A stretch of DNA of 7,169 nt, taken from the NCBI GenBank assembly GCA_041497995.1, contig JBGQHM010000351.1:1-7169 (forward strand), given 5' to 3'. A program made the translations under genes and the position numbers. Within the stretch, counting starts at the first letter, position 1. Each line of letters starts with the position of its first letter. Under the pieces are notes generated by a model, which was given only the letters and a program-made list of their open reading frames with translations, searched no databases and had not been told where the DNA came from. This document shows positions 6,215 through 7,169 of the stretch, piece by piece. The stretch comes from DATKMS01 sp041497995. Lineage in GTDB: Bacteria > Desulfobacterota > Binatia > HRBIN30.

Positions 6215-6592
6215 TTAGACACGTTCGCTCCGCTTGATGGGTAGAATCCGGACACGAGATCGCCCCTCGTCAACGGTCACCAGCGCTCCCTCTTCGAGGA
6301 CCACTTGATGAGTCCGAAGGGCCGCAACCAATATGGTTTCCAGGTGCCCAGGCGTGACGTCCTGGGGCACCTGGATGACGCTTGGGCCGCCAGCGTCTGT
6401 GGCTGCCAGCAGGCCACCAAAACCAAGATCGTGAGTGAAGACGACATGACCGGTTGCATTCGCCCACGCCATGATCTGTGGATCGGTGGCACGTGGGTTG
6501 CCGACCGTCGACCAATGGACCGTTTCCCAACCGAGCCGCTGAAGAACCGCTACCCAGTCAGGGGAGAGGTTCATATCGACGACCAGCTTCAC
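6215..6592 (-). CDS. DUF5615 family PIN-like protein (probable toxin partner), 125 aa
   Basis: The protein has the PIN-like layout of the DUF5615 family: MKLVVDMNLSPDWV with Asp6 on strand 1, Asp37 in the ATDPQIM segment, and VVFTHDLGFGG with Asp55. These acidic residues match the metal-binding positions of PIN nucleases, so RNA cleavage is a reasonable guess, although the activity of the family is largely inferred. Length is typical (about 110-125 aa). The start codon is GTG (6592-6590) and overlaps the stop of the upstream DUF433 gene as GTGA, so the two are translated together. DUF433-DUF5615 pairs recur widely in bacteria and are usually read as toxin-antitoxin-like modules, though stabilising activity has not been shown for most of them. 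The last residues (IKRSERV) are basic and variable. Confidence 0.85.
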   Translation of the reverse strand: MKLVVDMNLSPDWVAVLQRLGWETVHWSTVGNPRATDPQIMAWANATGHVVFTHDLGFGGLLAATDAGGPSVIQVPQDVTPGHLETILVAALRTHQVVLEEGALVTVDEGRSRVRILPIKRSERV

Positions 6593-6819
6593 GGGACCAG
6601 CAGGGGAACCTCAATCTCTTCCGCCCGCCACGCGGCGTACGACAACGCCTCGCGAATATCCTCGGCCTCGAGGTAGGGGTAGAGGCGCAAGATCTCCGCG
6701 TCAGGGTGACCGGTCGCGACCAGGCCCACGATTGTGCCGTCGGTAACGCGCAGTCCACGGATGCAGGGCTTCCCGCCCATGACGGCGGGGTCGGTCGTGA
6801 TGCGGCTAAGTCCGATCAT
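6589..6819 (-). CDS. DUF433 domain protein (probable antitoxin), 76 aa
   Basis: A small DUF433 protein. The family signature RITTDPAVMGGKPCIRGLRV covers residues 6-25, followed by the helices TDGTIVGLVATGHPDAEILRLYPYL and EDIREALSYAAW of a winged or simple helix-turn-helix fold. In the usual model it binds DNA and counteracts the downstream PIN-like partner; that is family-level inference. I chose the ATG at 6819 because GGGAGG stands seven bases upstream and the conserved domain begins at once. The frame is open to an ATG at 6888, but those 23 extra residues contain the ribosome-binding site itself and have no family match. The stop (6591-6589) overlaps the GTG start of the DUF5615 gene by four bases. 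A promoter is expected above 6832, but I could not pick convincing boxes. Confidence 0.87.
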   Translation of the reverse strand: MIGLSRITTDPAVMGGKPCIRGLRVTDGTIVGLVATGHPDAEILRLYPYLEAEDIREALSYAAWRAEEIEVPLLVP

Positions 6820-6826
6820 GCTCTTG

Positions 6827-6832
6827 CCTCCC
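6827..6832 (-). promoter_or_regulatory. Ribosome-binding site of the DUF433 gene
   Basis: The minus strand reads GGGAGG, seven bases before the ATG at 6819. It decides the start of the DUF433 gene against the in-frame ATG at 6888. Confidence 0.75.
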
Positions 6833-7098
6833 ACGTCACTCTCATACCACGGGCGTCGCCCAGTGCCCAGTTGGTTCGCGGGCCGCAAGCGATTGAAATC
6901 TGCGTGCAGCGCGATCCCTTGACCATACCCCTCTGCGAAAGCGTGACCGCGTTAGGCTGGTCGGCCTAGTGGGGTGGATGCCGATACCAGGGTCCGCGTT
7001 GGGCGCGTGTCTTGGCAATGTCCCATCCTGTCGCATACCGACCGGTTGCCCCAGACTGGTGCCGCGGCATTCTCCGATAGTCGCGGCACGACTACACC

Positions 7099-7117
7099 GC
7101 CGGTCGAATTCTCCGGC
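7099..7117. repeat. Short hairpin GCCGG/CCGGC
   Basis: GCCGG (7099-7103) pairs with CCGGC (7113-7117) around a 9-base AT-containing loop (7104-7112). The loop superficially resembles a tRNA T-loop, but it is two bases too long and no acceptor or anticodon arms fit. It may be part of a larger structured region with the hairpin just downstream. Confidence 0.3.
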
Positions 7118-7121
7118 TGCG

Positions 7122-7167
7122 GCTGCTAAGTCAGCGGACAGCCCGATGCAGCTGACGACTCAGCAGC
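7122..7167. repeat. Two-tier hairpin at the window edge
   Basis: GCTGCT (7122-7127) pairs with AGCAGC (7162-7167), and GTCAGC (7130-7135) pairs with GCTGAC (7151-7156), separated by a small internal loop (AA opposite GACTC). The terminal loop is 7136-7150. No T-run flanks it inside the window. It could be a terminator stem for a gene beyond the edge, a structured RNA leader, or a palindromic repeat. Confidence 0.4.
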
Positions 7168-7169
7168 AC

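Larger units (their letters stand above)
6833..7169. other. Gene-free stretch at the right edge
   Basis: I see no credible gene here on either strand. The only complete minus-strand frame of note, 7036-6842, is 64 aa, arginine-rich, without a family pattern, and overlaps the DUF433 leader. No tRNA-like cloverleaf was found. The stretch should hold the promoter of the DUF433/DUF5615 pair, and its last 70 bases contain two hairpins. A plus-strand ATG at 7146 is too close to the edge to judge. Confidence 0.5.

Noticed and set aside
6213..6957. Integron cassette around the DUF433/DUF5615 pair
   Set aside because: GTCTAAC at 6220-6214 and GCCTAAC at 6957-6951 on the minus strand fit the RYYYAAC core, but neither has a matching GTTRRRY partner at attC distance, and no attC-like folded arms were found.
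6842..7036. 64-codon minus-strand frame upstream of the DUF433 gene
   Set aside because: Arginine-rich, no family resemblance, no ribosome-binding site, and it occupies the expected promoter region of the pair.
7099..7122. tRNA T-arm resembling GGTCGAATTC
   Set aside because: The loop has nine bases instead of seven, and no acceptor, D or anticodon arm can be placed on either strand.
7146..7169. Start of a plus-strand gene (ATG CAG CTG ACG...)
   Set aside because: Only eight codons remain before the edge, the ribosome-binding site is weak, and the segment is part of a hairpin.

Overview
The window is 7.2 kb of GC-rich bacterial DNA in which every supportable gene lies on the minus strand, so gene order is read from high to low coordinates. 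The gene content suggests an aerobic, free-living soil or water bacterium: a tandem-EthD protein, a glutathione S-transferase, a zinc-ribbon/class III cyclase relic and a DUF433/DUF5615 pair. The long-palindrome repeats inside coding sequence recall uncultured Desulfobacterota/Binatota/Rokubacteria-like genomes. That placement is an impression from gene content; no phylogenetic marker is present.

Reading in the direction of transcription: (1) 7169-6820 is a gene-free stretch with two hairpins near the window edge. (2) 6819-6215 is a two-gene toxin-antitoxin-like unit, a DUF433 protein followed by a DUF5615 PIN-like protein with a 4-base GTGA overlap. (3) 6118-4254 carries a glutathione S-transferase, a GNAT acetyltransferase (stop and start overlap as TGATG) and a protein made of two EthD/dimeric alpha-beta-barrel domains. 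(4) 4183-578 is a 1201-residue flavo-iron-sulfur oxidoreductase. It fuses a glutamate-synthase-small-subunit-like (NfnL/GltD) module to a PyrK/NfnS-like FAD-[2Fe-2S]-NAD(P)H module, behind an unassigned 265-residue N-terminal region. (5) 557-1 holds the 5' part of a zinc-ribbon/class III adenylate-guanylate cyclase gene. It has no usable start, lacks the first zinc-binding pair, changes frame between its two domains, and contains two unrelated long palindromes. It runs off the window.

Blocks 3 and 4 are spaced closely enough (1-base overlap, then gaps of 45 and 70 bases) to be one transcription unit. GST and EthD-type proteins often sit in detoxification or catabolic clusters, and the large oxidoreductase could supply or redistribute electrons, but no substrate can be named from sequence. 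The most interesting items are the single-chain NfnL-NfnS-like fusion with its extra N-terminal module and coiled insert, and the two palindromic inserts in one cyclase gene, which recall protein-coding palindromic elements such as those of Rickettsia.
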